NCBI GenBank assembly: GCA_963555705.1
Contig: OY743179.1
Location: forward strand, 24,926,192-24,990,191
Source: Ligustrum vulgare
Taxonomy: Eukaryota; Streptophyta; Magnoliopsida; Lamiales; Oleaceae
Direction: 5' to 3'
DNA: 64,000 nt
In this document: piece after piece, positions 11,483-23,500 of the stretch
How the letters are laid out: each line of letters starts with the position of its first letter
How positions within the stretch are numbered: the stretch's first letter is position 1
Made by a program: the position numbers and the translations under genes
The notes under the pieces: generated by a model
Seen by the model: only the letters and a program-made list of their open reading frames with translations
Told to the model about the DNA's origin: nothing
The model's database searches: none

Positions 11483-11517
11483 TAAATATGTGAGCAAAAT
11501 CAATTTATTGACTTTTA

Positions 11518-11825
11518 GCCTCTGTTCTTTAACATTTAACACAATAATTACAATTTATAAACCAATTTATATACAGAATAATTTTTAAAATCAAATTTTA
11601 ACAACATACATTTTCTCTCTCTCCATATTTTAACTATATTTTACCTAAAAAATATAAATAAATCAATTTATAATTTCCTTAACACTAGCATTTATAATTG
11701 ATTTGTGTATATTTTTGAGGTAAAATGTGATTAAAAAATAGAATGAGAAAATTTTTACGGTTAAAAAGTGGTTTGAGAAATTGTGTTATTTATAAATTGT
11801 AATAATTGCGTTAAAGAGCGGAGAC
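11518..11825. mobile_element. Foldback-type MITE, 308 bp, TSD TTA
   Basis: The element is almost fully palindromic. The left end GCCTCTGTTCTTTAAC pairs with the inverse of the right end GTTAAAGAGCGGAGAC, and pairing continues through the ACAATTTATAAA blocks. TTA flanks it at 11515-11517 and 11826-11828. Related sequence occurs at 17415-17580 and, as a half element, at 26430-26565 next to TNL exon 2. Confidence 0.83.
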
Positions 11826-11828
11826 TTA

Positions 11829-13043
11829 GGATCCGTTTGATTTGGTGGAATTTGGGTAGAAAGAAAACGAATTCCAGGGGATTCAATTCCTAAAAAATTA
11901 GGGGCCGTTCTCTTTGTGTTTCGATTTTGATTTTTGAGTTTTGGATTTTGTTTTGAATTTTGGTTATTTGTTTTGGGATTGCTGAAAACATGTTCTCTTT
12001 GTGATTTTGGAAAACTGTTTTCAAAAATAGAAAACTTGTTGAATTACATTAATTTTAATGTCAATAAATCAGTTAGTTCTCTATGTCAATAAATTCATCA
12101 TTAATATTGTTTCCGCTAAACAAAAATCCAACTTCATACCAACAAAATCTTAACATGGATCTACATATAATGGCAAAATAACATAAGAACTTCAAGTGAA
12201 GGAAGTGCCTCACATTTACAAAAAAAAAAATAATTTTAACATGGATCTATATATAATGACAAAATAACATAAGAACTTCAAGTGAATGAAGTGTCTCACA
12301 TTTACAAAAAAAAAAAAAAAAACCTTAACATGGATCTATATCTAATGGCAAAATAACATGAGAACTTCAAGTTAAGGAAGTGTCTTACATTTACCAAAAA
12401 AAAAAAAGTCCAAAACGCGCATTTTAGACTTTTTAACCCAAAATATCCAAAACGCAATAAATTCGTTTTGAGTTTCCTTATATTTTTTTTTGTATTTTGG
12501 AAAACGCATTTCTAAAAATGGGTAAAGTGAACGCGTTTTCGATATTTCCAACAATCGAAAACTCAAAATGGACTGAAAACAGCAAATAGAACATGGCCAT
12601 TTTCTTGGGAATTGGAAATTTATGTGTTTGATTGGTTTAATTTCCTATGTGTGAAAAGTGAAGAATTTTTCAAGTTTTATTATTTGATTGACATTATTTC
12701 CCATGGAACTAAAGCATAATTTTGCTATTTTAATCAATTTTTTTTAAAAATTTTTCATACGTTTGTACTTACTAATAATAATGTTAATTTTTAGGAAAAA
12801 AGTTAGTTAACAACAACAATAAAAAGGAATAAACGAAACGAAAATAGTTTCCACATAAGGTAGAAAACCAATTCCTAATGGGAGAATGAATTTCACCCAA
12901 ACAAGGATAATTTCAAAAATCAAGGAAAGCTAAAAAAATGAATTTCATGGAAAATGAAGGCTATCAAACAGACAAAAAGTAGGAAAATATAATGAAATTT
13001 GTGCTTCTCATGAAAATAATGTACAATAAAAGGACCCATAAAT
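11829..13043. repeat. Nested small-element cluster upstream of the TNL gene
   Basis: The outer sequence (GATTTGGTGGAATTT near 11841, resuming near 12600 as GGGAATTGGAAATTT) is interrupted by an insert of about 0.7 kb (about 11905-12600). The insert's ends, GGCCGTTCTCTTTG and the inverse of GGCCATGTTCTATTTG, are inverted repeats. The tandem array at 12151-12407 lies inside it. No coding sequence is seen. Confidence 0.5.
12151..12407 (+). repeat. Three tandem units of about 87 bp, each ending in poly(A)
   Basis: The units start near 12151, 12238 and 12326. Each begins TAACATGGATCTA, runs through GGCAAAATAACATAAGAAC and CTTCAAGT, and ends in CACATTTAC followed by 10-18 adenines. The units differ by only a few bases. 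They may have arisen by slippage between A runs. Confidence 0.85.
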
Positions 13044-13046
13044 TAA

Positions 13047-13211
13047 GAGCCTATTTGGTAATGTGATTTTTTTATTTATTTTTTATTTTTTTATGGATAT
13101 GTGGTTTAAAAATGTTTGAAAAATCAAAATTTGTAAACTTGATTAAGAATGAATGATTGAGATTAAGTTTGAAAAATTATAGTAAAATTTTTTGCTTTAC
13201 CAAACAAACAC
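13047..13211. mobile_element. MITE, 165 bp, TSD TAA
   Basis: The ends GAGCCTATTTGGTAATG and the inverse of GTGTTTGTTTGGTAAAG form the inverted repeats, flanked by TAA at 13044-13046 and 13212-13214. The right-hand TAA is shared with the next MITE. Confidence 0.75.
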
Positions 13212-13214
13212 TAA

Positions 13215-13549
13215 GCCTTTGTTTGGTAAAGAATTTTCAAAAAATAAACCATATTGCACGAAATCCGGTGTATGGTTTGATTGATTTGCATATGCAAATT
13301 ACAATGATGGAACATGCAATTTAGAAAATTGCAGCACGCGAGCTAATTTGCACCTACAAAATCACCACGCGTTAGCATAATATTTGTTTTGGCTGTCAAA
13401 ATTATGTTAAACAGCTGCTGTGTGCTCCACCTTTTGCTAGATTTCAAACAGTCTGCATCGCATTTTGCAAAGGTTCTCTGAAATGTCTGATGATGTTTTC
13501 TACTGTTTATGTGCTATTTTTTCAAAAAAATTGTTTACCGAACACTATG
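13215..13549. mobile_element. MITE abutting the previous one, TSD TAA
   Basis: The left end GCCTTTGTTTGGTAAAG pairs imperfectly with the inverse of the right end near 13526-13549 (CATAGTGTTCGGTAAAC). TAA lies at 13212-13214 and 13550-13552. It ends about 400 bases before the TNL start codon, so it may contribute promoter sequence. Confidence 0.65.
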
Positions 13550-13552
13550 TAA

Positions 13553-13956
13553 ATTAAGGTAAACTTGTTTATAAATAAATAATTTCATAAACAAGCTTTT
13601 TCAAAACACTTTTTAGTCGGACGCATTTCTTCAAATCACACTCAACCATAATCTCAAAAAAAGTCACATTTTTTATATATGTATTTGGTATTATTTAATT
13701 TTTTTTAAAAAAAATGAATAATAACTTTTAGGAGAATGAATGATTGATATTTGGTTGATGAATTAAATATTGTAAACTTAATTTTTAATGAATGATTGAT
13801 ACTCGATACTAAAAAAAAAGAAAAAGAAAAAGATAAAGATAAAGAAAAAGAAAAAGAAAAAGCTTTAAAGATAACCAAACAAGGGCATCTTACCCATACA
13901 CATGCACACAAGTGTTACATCCCATCACAAGTTACCAAAGGACAAAGTGAGCGCCG
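13553..13956 (+). promoter_or_regulatory. Putative TNL promoter and 5' leader
   Basis: This is the interval between the last clear MITE and the TNL start. It is AT-rich and includes another possible MITE remnant (GTATTTGGTATTATT near 13681, ACCAAACAAGGGC near 13876). A purine-rich tract of GAAAAA/GATAAA words lies at about 13811-13865. No convincing TATA box or transcription start can be picked, and no classical W-box (TTGACC/T) was seen. Calling it a promoter rests only on its position. Confidence 0.4.
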
Positions 13957-14489
13957 ATGGCGACAATGAGACTGAGAAAACTAGCGGAGGAGGAAGAAAT
14001 AGAGGAAAGTGACAACGTTTCAGAGTCAACTCCGGCGGCAGCGTTCCGGCTGAAGTGGGACGTGTTTTTGAGCTTCCGAGGAGAAGACACCAGACATAAC
14101 TTCACCGATCTTCTGTACAACGCCCTACTCTCCACTGAGATCCGAGTCTTTCGAGACAACGAAGGAATGGATCGGGGCGATGAGATAGCGCCGAGTTTGC
14201 TAGAAGCGATTGAGGACTCGGCGGCAGCTATTGCTGTTATATCTCCAAATTATGCATCCTCACGGTGGTGCCTGGAGGAGTTGGCCAGAATTTTCGAGTT
14301 AAAGAAACTTGTGCTCCCCGTGTTCTTCCAAGTTAACCCGTCGGACGTGAGAAGACAGAAAGGTCCATTTAAGGAAGGTATTGAGAATTTGGAGGCAAAA
14401 TGTGGAGTTGAGAAAGTAAAGAGATGGAGGGATGCAATGGAAAGAGTTGGAGGAATCTCTGGCTGGGTTTACAACAACTTGAACAACAG
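13957..14489 (+). CDS. TNL exon 1: TIR domain
   Basis: This exon encodes residues 1-177 plus two bases. An acidic N-terminal extension (EEEEIEESDN, residues 11-20) precedes the TIR domain, which starts at KWDVFLSFRGEDTRHNF (33-49). The box with the NADase catalytic glutamate is SSRWCLEEL (101-109), with Glu108 the likely catalytic residue. PVFFQVNPSDVRRQKGPF (121-138) is the conserved third box, and GWVYNN (169-174) marks the TIR C-end. The first ATG in frame was chosen; there is another three codons on (MATM). The donor is CAG|GTTAAT, and the (TC)n/(AT)n microsatellite starts 12 bases into the intron. If exon 2 were not joined, the frame would run into the microsatellite and encode only a TIR protein. 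Confidence 0.93.
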
Positions 14490-14498
14490 GTTAATTAA

Positions 14499-14585
<87 letters not shown>

Positions 14586-17500
14586 TTATCATGATTCTTG
14601 GGTAAGAAGACGAGTACTCTATCTCTAACATCGATATGAAACCCTAAATTATCATGATTCTTGTGTGTAAGATGACGATAAACAGGAAGGTCCACAAAAG
14701 TATAGTCTCGAGTAACTCCAGTATTCTTCTTGGAACGATCTGTTCACTGTCTCGGAGAAATGTATTCGTAGGCAATACCTTCCCATCAAATCGAGAATTG
14801 CGTCGAATGGCTCCAATCTTTCTATTCTTTCCCTCACAACCTTGTTCAATACAAGGTACCATAATATGGGTGCTCTTACCTTATTCAATTAGAAATTAAC
14901 GATTTTTTTTTTTTTAATAATGCATTAAGCGAATCATAAATATAAGAAATATGTTAAATAATTAAGAAACCAAAAGATCTCACCCAATTTTATATTAATG
15001 ATGATAATAATATATGAACACACAGATTTATCAACTTTTAATAGTTCAAATTATAAATGTTTTGCCTCGAGGTCTAAGCAAGAATCTTCAATCTGGAATA
15101 AAAAACTTGGCCTAGATTAGCACTGATATTTGGGATTGACCATAATATATTTTATCTTAAATGTTGAAATATTTTTCTAATTTTTTAGCTACGAAAGTTT
15201 TATATAACATATATTTTTGGTTAAAAAGTGGTATGAGAAATTGTGTAATTTAAAACATGTAATGATTACAAAAAATAAAAAATAAAAAATTGGTGCCTTG
15301 TGTCCAAAAATCATTACTGTCACCTCTTAAGTGATGTCAGTTTTGACAGGAAAAAGACGTGCTATTTTTTAATTTTGGTCCACAGTCAAGAGCCTAGCCA
15401 ATTACAATAATATTTAAAAAAAAAAAAAAAATAATACTATTGACATTACCATTCATTCAATTTGTCAATAGAAAATGATGTGCTCCATTAATTTTGGTTC
15501 ACAAGACTCCAAATCTTAAAAGAAAATTTAGTCAAGAGCCTAGAGAATTAAACCAGTGAAGGAAAATGCTATAGATACTACGGATCGAGCAAAATGGGAT
15601 AAGAAGAAGAAAAAAGAGACACGAGATATTTGTTTCTTGTAAAAAGTTAGTGTACCGTATATATCCCTCACGAAGAGTCGTTGATAATGGCTATCTAGTC
15701 ATCATGTATCAAGTGTTATTGAAGAATTCGATGGTTGGAGCACTAATCTAGTAAATTCAATATTAGTCATAATTTTGCCGTAGTTTATGTTTCACAATTA
15801 TTCAGTAGATCATAAGTAACTAATTAATACATATGTAGTTGGATATATGTACAAATGTAATGGATGAAGCTACTTGTACTCTTTGGCTTACACACACTTC
15901 CTTCCACACCACTTACATGAGAAATTTGATGAAATACGTTAATTGGAAATTGGATAAAAGTCGTGGATATCATGAAATATGTAGTTGAAAATGAGTTTTA
16001 AGAAAGTAAATAGGGGCATAATAATAGAATGACTTAAAGACATGACCATTATGAATAGATCTTGATTTTTTATGAAGCTTCTGGAAAAGCAATTGTAAAG
16101 CGGTATAAGTTAAGCTCTATTTGGCAACTAAAATGTGTTTATAAATAAAGAATTTGTAGTTGGCAAGTGGTTTGAAAAAATGTACGTGGTTAAAAAATAG
16201 TTTTGAAAATTGTGAAAGAAAAACCTTGTTTATAAACAAGTTTAACAAACAGGGCGGCTATGGATTACTTAAAGCACGTTGATCATGAAATGATGTTTAT
16301 GCAACATATAATGTCTATTAGCCTTGATAGAAATGCTAATTTGATCTATGCATAGTTCCACTATAAAAATTCATTGAGAGAGTGTGCAATATTAAATTCC
16401 AATGTTTCCATTGTATCATTTTGAGAAGTATAAATAAATACGCAAATAAATTATAAACTAAAGTAGCATAGAATCTTCAATTCCACCCAAAATAATTGAA
16501 ATTGGGGATTCTTTCAAATTTCATCCATTTTCATTGAATCTATCACCACCATTTCGATCATTCGATTGTTCTCTTCACTTAATTATTTCAAAACATACTT
16601 GCAAGAATTTTTCCGAAAATTAAAACCATCTAGTCATTTTTATAACCGTGTTAGTACTATTAGCTATCATTTAGGATGACATTATGAATAAATAAAGAAC
16701 CTTTATATATTTTATATGCGATGCGATTATATTTTATGATAACATTTTGAACACATTTTTGAATTTTGCATATTAGAACTTGAAATTGTAATTCCTTTCT
16801 CATTTTTTTTTAGAATAAAGAGAGTGAACATTCAAGCTGAGGTTAAAATTTCTTATCAAAGCAAATGTTATAATAAGGCGTTTCTCGTGTAAAACTAATG
16901 TATTTACTTTGAGTTTTCAATCAAAATTTTGAAATTTTTTAAAATAATTTTTTCTTGAATTTGTACAAGTAGAATATTGACATCAATGTATTCAATTGCC
17001 TCTCCTCTTGCTTTAAATTCCTCTTAATATATGATGCATCGAATTTTAGTTCTGTCATGTTTGATTGTACTTCAATGTAAGTCAAACTAACTTTTAAGTT
17101 ACTTACTTTGCCAAATATGATCAATAATAGGATAATTGGCATAAAATGTCCATACATTTTAACGAAGCTTGTGGAACACGTCCCAACATTCAGTTTTTTA
17201 GCGAATAACGTAATTACCTTAAACATTTATTGCGAAGGACGTCATTTCTGTTAGATTTAATACCATAACTCGCCCAAGTCCCATTTCAACAATTAATTTT
17301 ACAGGTAATGAAGGAAATATCGTTCATCCACCATTTTAACCCCTTTTTTCCCGCCTTCCAGTTAGTAATTGCTAGTAATAATTATTTTTAAAAATTATTC
17401 ATAAGTTAATTTTAGCCTCTATTCGAATCTAGTGAATATAAATCAATTTATAATTTATACAATTTCTCAAACCACTTTTTAATCATAGATCTTTTCTTTC

Positions 17501-20500
17501 TCCAATTTTTAACCACACATTTTACCTCGAAATCCGTAAAAAAATGGTTTATAATCAATCCCATAGATCCGAACACAGGTTTAAAAATAATTTAGAAGAG
17601 GTAAAATAGCCATTTACTATGAGAAGAAAAAAGACAACAATAGAAGGGGTGAACCAAGTGTATTAGTTACTTTAAGGATTTCAGTTTCAATTTCAATGGT
17701 GAAAAAGACGCAAAAATTTTGCAGAAAGGTAACATAGTTAAGGAAACACTTGAAATAAATTAGGGAATTCTTCGCCAAGGGAAAATATTGCAATGAGAAT
17801 GATGTGAACCCGTACGGAAAACACTTAGAATATGTGGAACTGACTCGAACAACGCCTGTGAAGTTCTAAATTCAAGTTGGAAAGGGTGCATGGTTTGTGC
17901 CTCAACCACTTCGTCCACCCCCTTTCATGATCTATAAATAAGACCATTTGGGTGTCCTATTCCTCACTTTTTGATATGCAAAAACATCTCTCATCCTCAC
18001 TTCTCTCCAAAATCAAAATCATTTCATTTGTTTTGATATTCTTTCATTGCATCATTTGGAGTACATAAGCTTAAATTTGGTTCGTTGTACTTGTGCTTTG
18101 AAGTGCTACAAATACAAGTGTAGCCGTTCTATCTTGGGAGTCGATTGCCAAAATCCGTAGGCACCGTTGCGGGGCAAATTCGACTTAAGGACAAAGAGTC
18201 CAACTCTTGCCTCGGCTTTGTCCATTCTTCTCTTATTCTTTTTGTTTGTGTTTTTCTTTGCTGTTACCCTGTCCAATATTCGACAAGGATTTACAAAACC
18301 ATCATTATATTTATTTGGCGTCACTATTCACAAAATCCCTCCTACACGCACTATAAAACAAAAATAACATTTTGCAACGTTCAAAAAATATTGTCAAAAA
18401 GTTTTAGCAACGTTTGACAAGTAACATTTTTTTAATGTTGTAAAAGCCTGAAATAAACGTTGTAATAGACCTTTTTGCAACGTTTATTAAATGTTGCCGT
18501 AAATTTTTTTGCAACATTATTTAAGTGTTACTGTAGACATTTTTGCAACGTTTTTAACTGTTTCCGTAAACCTTTTTGCAACGTTTTTTAAGTTTTCTCG
18601 TGGACCATTTTGCAACATTTTTTTAAGTATTGAAATAACTTTTAACCCATCTTTTGCTACGTTTATTGAGTCTTGCCATAAAATCTTTTACAACGTTTTT
18701 TGAGTGTTGCTAAAACCTATAACCCAACATTTTGCAAAGTTTGTTGAGTGTTGCGGTAAAGTCTTTTGCAATTTTTTTTGAATGCTACTACATGCTTTTT
18801 TAAAATATTATTGAAGAAATTATTTATAAAACCCAAATTTTTTTAATTAATTCATTAAAATGGTAATTTACACAAACAACAAAAGTAAATACATTACGAA
18901 TTTTTGAATTCATACAAAATAAAGTATTGATAATGTTTAACAAATTAACAAACCATACAAATAAAGTGACGATAATGTTTAACAAATCTGCAAAAAACAT
19001 CATCATATCACAAAATAAATATTTACTACAGGAAATTAGCTTCATCTCGCAATATAACCGCACCTTTAGATCGCAAAATCCGGTCAATCTCTAAAAGAAT
19101 ATCTTCAAAGTTGCACCTATAACGAGTTTGATCAAAGTTATAACTGAATATCATGCTTTACTTAATAAATGGTAGAAAAAAAGTTAAAAACTATAAATTT
19201 ATATCTTTTCCACGTGATTTTATAGAAATTGATAGGACTTGTCTTAAATCAATCTACTAAACTCGAGAAGAGAAGTGCACTGATGACAGATGTCACCTAG
19301 ATGCTAGATCTACCATCAAGGAAAATGATCTTTCACCCCAAGTTTAAAAATCACCCGAAGTTTAAAAACCTAAACTTAGACGTGTTAACTTCCATTCCCT
19401 ACCCTTCCATTGTAAAAAATTCTACAGAAATTTTGACAAAGTCCTCCCTATAAATTGGACTTAGCCAACCTGTAGAGAGACACCACAACCAACATAATAA
19501 TTTAAAAATTAAAGCAACATCTCAAACATCATCTAACATCAATCCCCAACTCCTCAACATCACAAATCAACAATAAACTTAAAAGATACCAAGTAGGTTT
19601 GCATTTTAATTTCATCCTATTCCAATGACATACCACAGGGCATGTGCATTTTATGTACATAAAAGAAGGGTTATGCATTTCTAGAGAAGCAACAGAGGAA
19701 ACAATACCCAATAACTTCAATTGCTACTTGACCATGATGACAAAAAGGAATACTAGATTAATAATTTTCCAATTTCATTTCCATAACTAAATTGAAACTC
19801 AATTTGTTTACTCGTGTATGCACTTATAGAAATCCTTTATGCAAAGTTTTTATTTTGCATGTCACAAAATATGAAGGAGCTCCATAGGACTTACTTGGTA
19901 CCTACTCCATAATATTGAGCCTACCCGATTTACCCTATTAGTTTTAGAAGCTTTTCAGTCCTTAAATTTTCTATCAACACAAATTATGCCTCAGCTTGAT
20001 CCTTGGAATTCTATTAATTGAATGATGAAATGTCCAATTGATTGTTCAACTTTAATAACTTGACTCTGATTAAGAGAGGAAAAGTATTAATACAGTTCCC
20101 CTATAAGTGGACTTGCGAGTACTTCTCTGTGAGTCATGTCAGGGGGTTTCTGTAATTTATACAAAATGCTATCATACAAGGGCAAGTTAGCATCTAAGAA
20201 AATTTAAAATCTATAAAAATGTTCACTAATTTATAAAATTACACTTTAACTTGCCATATATATCTGATAAGTTAGATGTACAAAGACAATCATACCCAAA
20301 AAAGGAATATCAAAATGTTTAATGATTCGAATAGACCAATGTTCAATATGGATGTCAAAATGTAACAGGTAAACGTTGAAATATTTCAAGATAATTGAAT
20401 CAACAGGATAAATTTTATGCAATTAATTTAGAAAACCCCAGACCATGCATTCAAAGCCCCCCTTCTATTGCTAACACTCTCAGCCATTGAGAATTGTTAA

Positions 20501-23500
20501 TCAGCTATATTTGGACTGTATGAACTTACCAAGGATAAATTATTGAACTTAAACTATGAGCACTCCACCATTAGAAACAGCAATATTGTAATCCAGTAAT
20601 CATTAACATAAAAACACATGTTAACTTCATTTTAAGTATCTCAGTTGGAATGCCAAGAGTTCCATCACTTTCAGCACCATATGCAAGTACAACCTTAAGA
20701 GAAACTTCATCTAGCATTGTCATATGTAATGTGGCAGCAAAGAAATATAATGAAAGAAAAGCAAAGACAATTAATTGCACGTTGTCTAAAGAATATTGTG
20801 AGGAAAAATGTAGTCTAGCATCTTAGTTTTTCTTGGGTTCTTTGTGAGTTGTACAAAGAAGTAGAAATTGGTAGATGTGGTAAAACTTGGTTATTTTTCC
20901 TACAACTAGTATTTTCACTCGTGCGTTGCACGATCATCATGTCTTCTCATATAATTACGAATACAATATTTTTTATAAGAACAAACATATATATGTATAA
21001 TGATATAAATAGAGTGAATACAATAGAGTGAATATTTCTGCTTATTTGTATTATATTGTTTGTCCATACACTCCGCATACCAAAAAAATGCCCTGAAATT
21101 TTCATAATTAAATGTAGGATCACCAAAATCCAAGTACTCTACAACATTCGTATAAGAATTAGATAAGAAAAATACATCATTATATTGTAAATGAATAAAA
21201 AATACTGTCGCATGAGAGAAATAATTTGAAGAAGTTCATAGTAAAAAAAACAAAAAATGACAAATAAAGTATCAAATGAATAATGATCTAAAACAATTAC
21301 TACCCAATTACTCCAAAAAAATTATTCGAGAATTATACCTTATGCTGTTGGATCACCAATATCCAAATACTCTGCAATGTTCGTATAAGAATTAGATAAG
21401 AAAAGTACATCATTATATTTTAAATGAATAAAAAATACTGTCGCATGATAGAAATAATTTGAAGAAGTTCATAGTGTAAATAATGATAAATGAATGCGTA
21501 GTTTTTAGATGAAAAATAATAAGTCATATATAAGAAAATCATTTATATATGGAATTTAATCTATATAATTAAAAAAAAAATTGTAAACTATAAAAATTAA
21601 AAATTATTGTATTGTAATATTTGAATAGTAAAAAAAATGACAAATAAAGTATCAAATGAATAATAGTTTATAACAATTACTACCCAATTACTCAAAAAAA
21701 TATATTCGAGGATTATACCTTATGATGTTGATTAAATAATAGTGTCACGTTAAGCATGAATAATAATAAAAAAACTGTAAATAGATAAAAAAATTATTCG
21801 CATGAGAAAAATAAATAAGAAGATAATAAAAAATTAATTTTAAGAAGTTCATATTTTAAACAACAATAAATTAATGCATAGTTTTTCAAAACCACCATTG
21901 ATTATCATAAAAATAATAAATGTCATTAATTTACAACATGTGTTTACATTAAACCACTTACTCAAAAAAAAAATGACAAATAAAGTATCAAATGAATAAT
22001 AGTCTATAACAATTACTACCAAATTACTCCAAAAAAAAAAAAAAAAAAAAATTATTCGAGGATTATACCTTATGCTGTTGATTAATAATATTGTCACGTC
22101 AAGCATGAATCATTAAAAAAAAAAACTGTAAATGGATAAAAAATTCGCATGAGAAAAATTAATAAGAAGATAATAAAAAATTAATTTTAAGAATTTCATA
22201 TTTTAAACAACAATAAACTAATGCATAGTTTTTCAAAATCACCATTGATTACCATAAAAATAATAAATGCCATTAATTTACAAAATTTGTTCACACTAAA
22301 CCACTTATTCACAACATGTGTTCACACCAAACCACTTCCTTACTTTTATATATATATAGATACTTGGAGGGTTTGGTGAGTGAAAATTCTATATAATTGT
22401 AACAATTTATTATATAGTGAAAAGCTTTGACGAGGGTCCGGAGACGTAGGCAAGTTGCCGAATCACGTAAATTTCTGTGTTCGTATTTTATTTTCTGATT
22501 TGCTCAATTATTTTTTGAACATCAAAATTCCCGTGGGTTAATTAAAGATGAAATTTGGGTATAATTCCCAACACGAAAAGTAACTGAAAATGAATAATGA
22601 TTATGCGAAGAGATTGAGATTGCTAGTAAATTGAAATAGTTTCAGGTATAAGGACTGAAAAATGAGAAGATTCAATTTCGAGCATTTCAGGCAAGGGTGT
22701 AGTTAATAGAGGTCCGACTCATGCGATGCGTTTACACAGTTTCATGATCTAAGGAGAATGTTTTCTTGCAGTTCATCTTTTTACAGGAGAGTGTGGTTGA
22801 TTTAGATTGGGCAGACGGTGGAGAGGGATGGAGAGAAAACGTAGGGCTTGAGGACTAGAGTCTGGAAGCGTCGAGCTGGGAGGAGGGAAGGAGGAGAAAA
22901 AGAGGGGGGAAAAATTTAATTGCAATTTTAGTCACTTAAATTTAAATAATGTGATATTAAGCTCCAAACATAGTCTTTGCAACATTTTTGTAAACGTTGC
23001 AATAAACTAAGTTTTTGCAACGTTTAAAAAATGCTGCAACGTTTGGAAAAACAATGCAAAAGAGTAATTTCAATGTTGTAAAATGTTCAACTTATCGCAA
23101 CACTCTTTAAACGTTGCAAAAATGGCTAAATATCAAATGTATGAACCAAATGCAACATTTCAATTGAATGTTGCGGTAGACCTCTTTTTGCAACATTCAA
23201 CCACCAAACGTTGCAAAAATGGCTAAATATCAAATGTATGAACCAAATGCAGCATTTTAATTGAATATTGTGGTAGACCTCTTTTTGCAACATTCAACCA
23301 CCAAATGTTGTCTTTTAAGTATTGCAAATGACCACTTTTGTTGTAGTGACGGTAACACTACAATCCCGACCTTATGACACTAGAACCTAAGGTATATTAA
23401 GAGTTTAGACCCGTTGAGATGTGGACACAGTCACACAAGAACCATAATGGGAACACCACAAAAGTTGTTCACGCTTTTGATAAGTTTTGGATGTTCAATT

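Larger units (their letters stand above)
18349..23348. mobile_element. CACTA (En/Spm) transposon, 5000 bp, TSD ACG
   Basis: The left end is CACTATAAAACAAAAATAAC and the right end is the inverse of CACTACAACAAAAGTGGTC. ACG flanks both sides (18346-18348 and 23349-23351), the 3-bp duplication expected for CACTA elements. Subterminal arrays of GCAACGTTT-type words cover about 18370-18800 on the left and 22975-23340 on the right, in opposite orientation; these are the usual transposase-binding repeats. No transposase domain was recognised, so it is probably non-autonomous. The interior contains a Helitron (20906-22360) and an LTR-like fragment at about 22430-22560 (GACGTAGGCAAGTTGCCGAA). A minus-strand frame at 20571-20780 might be a captured gene piece but is unidentified. 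Confidence 0.92.

Noticed and set aside
13705..13911. Ser/Phe-rich minus-strand frame upstream of the TNL gene
   Set aside because: Translation of the GAAAAA/GATAAA purine tract.
13957..14628. TIR-only gene of 223 residues as the main product
   Set aside because: The last 45 or so residues come from intron and microsatellite sequence, and a good splice donor precedes them. Kept only as a possible minor transcript.
14640..14890. Chloroplast or mitochondrial DNA insertion
   Set aside because: Composition suggested it, but no organelle gene could be recognised.
18140..18200. Primer-binding site of a full retrotransposon (GGCACCGTTGCGGGG)
   Set aside because: Resembles known gypsy primer-site surroundings, but no LTR end TG..CA adjoins it and the sister LTR lacks the whole segment.
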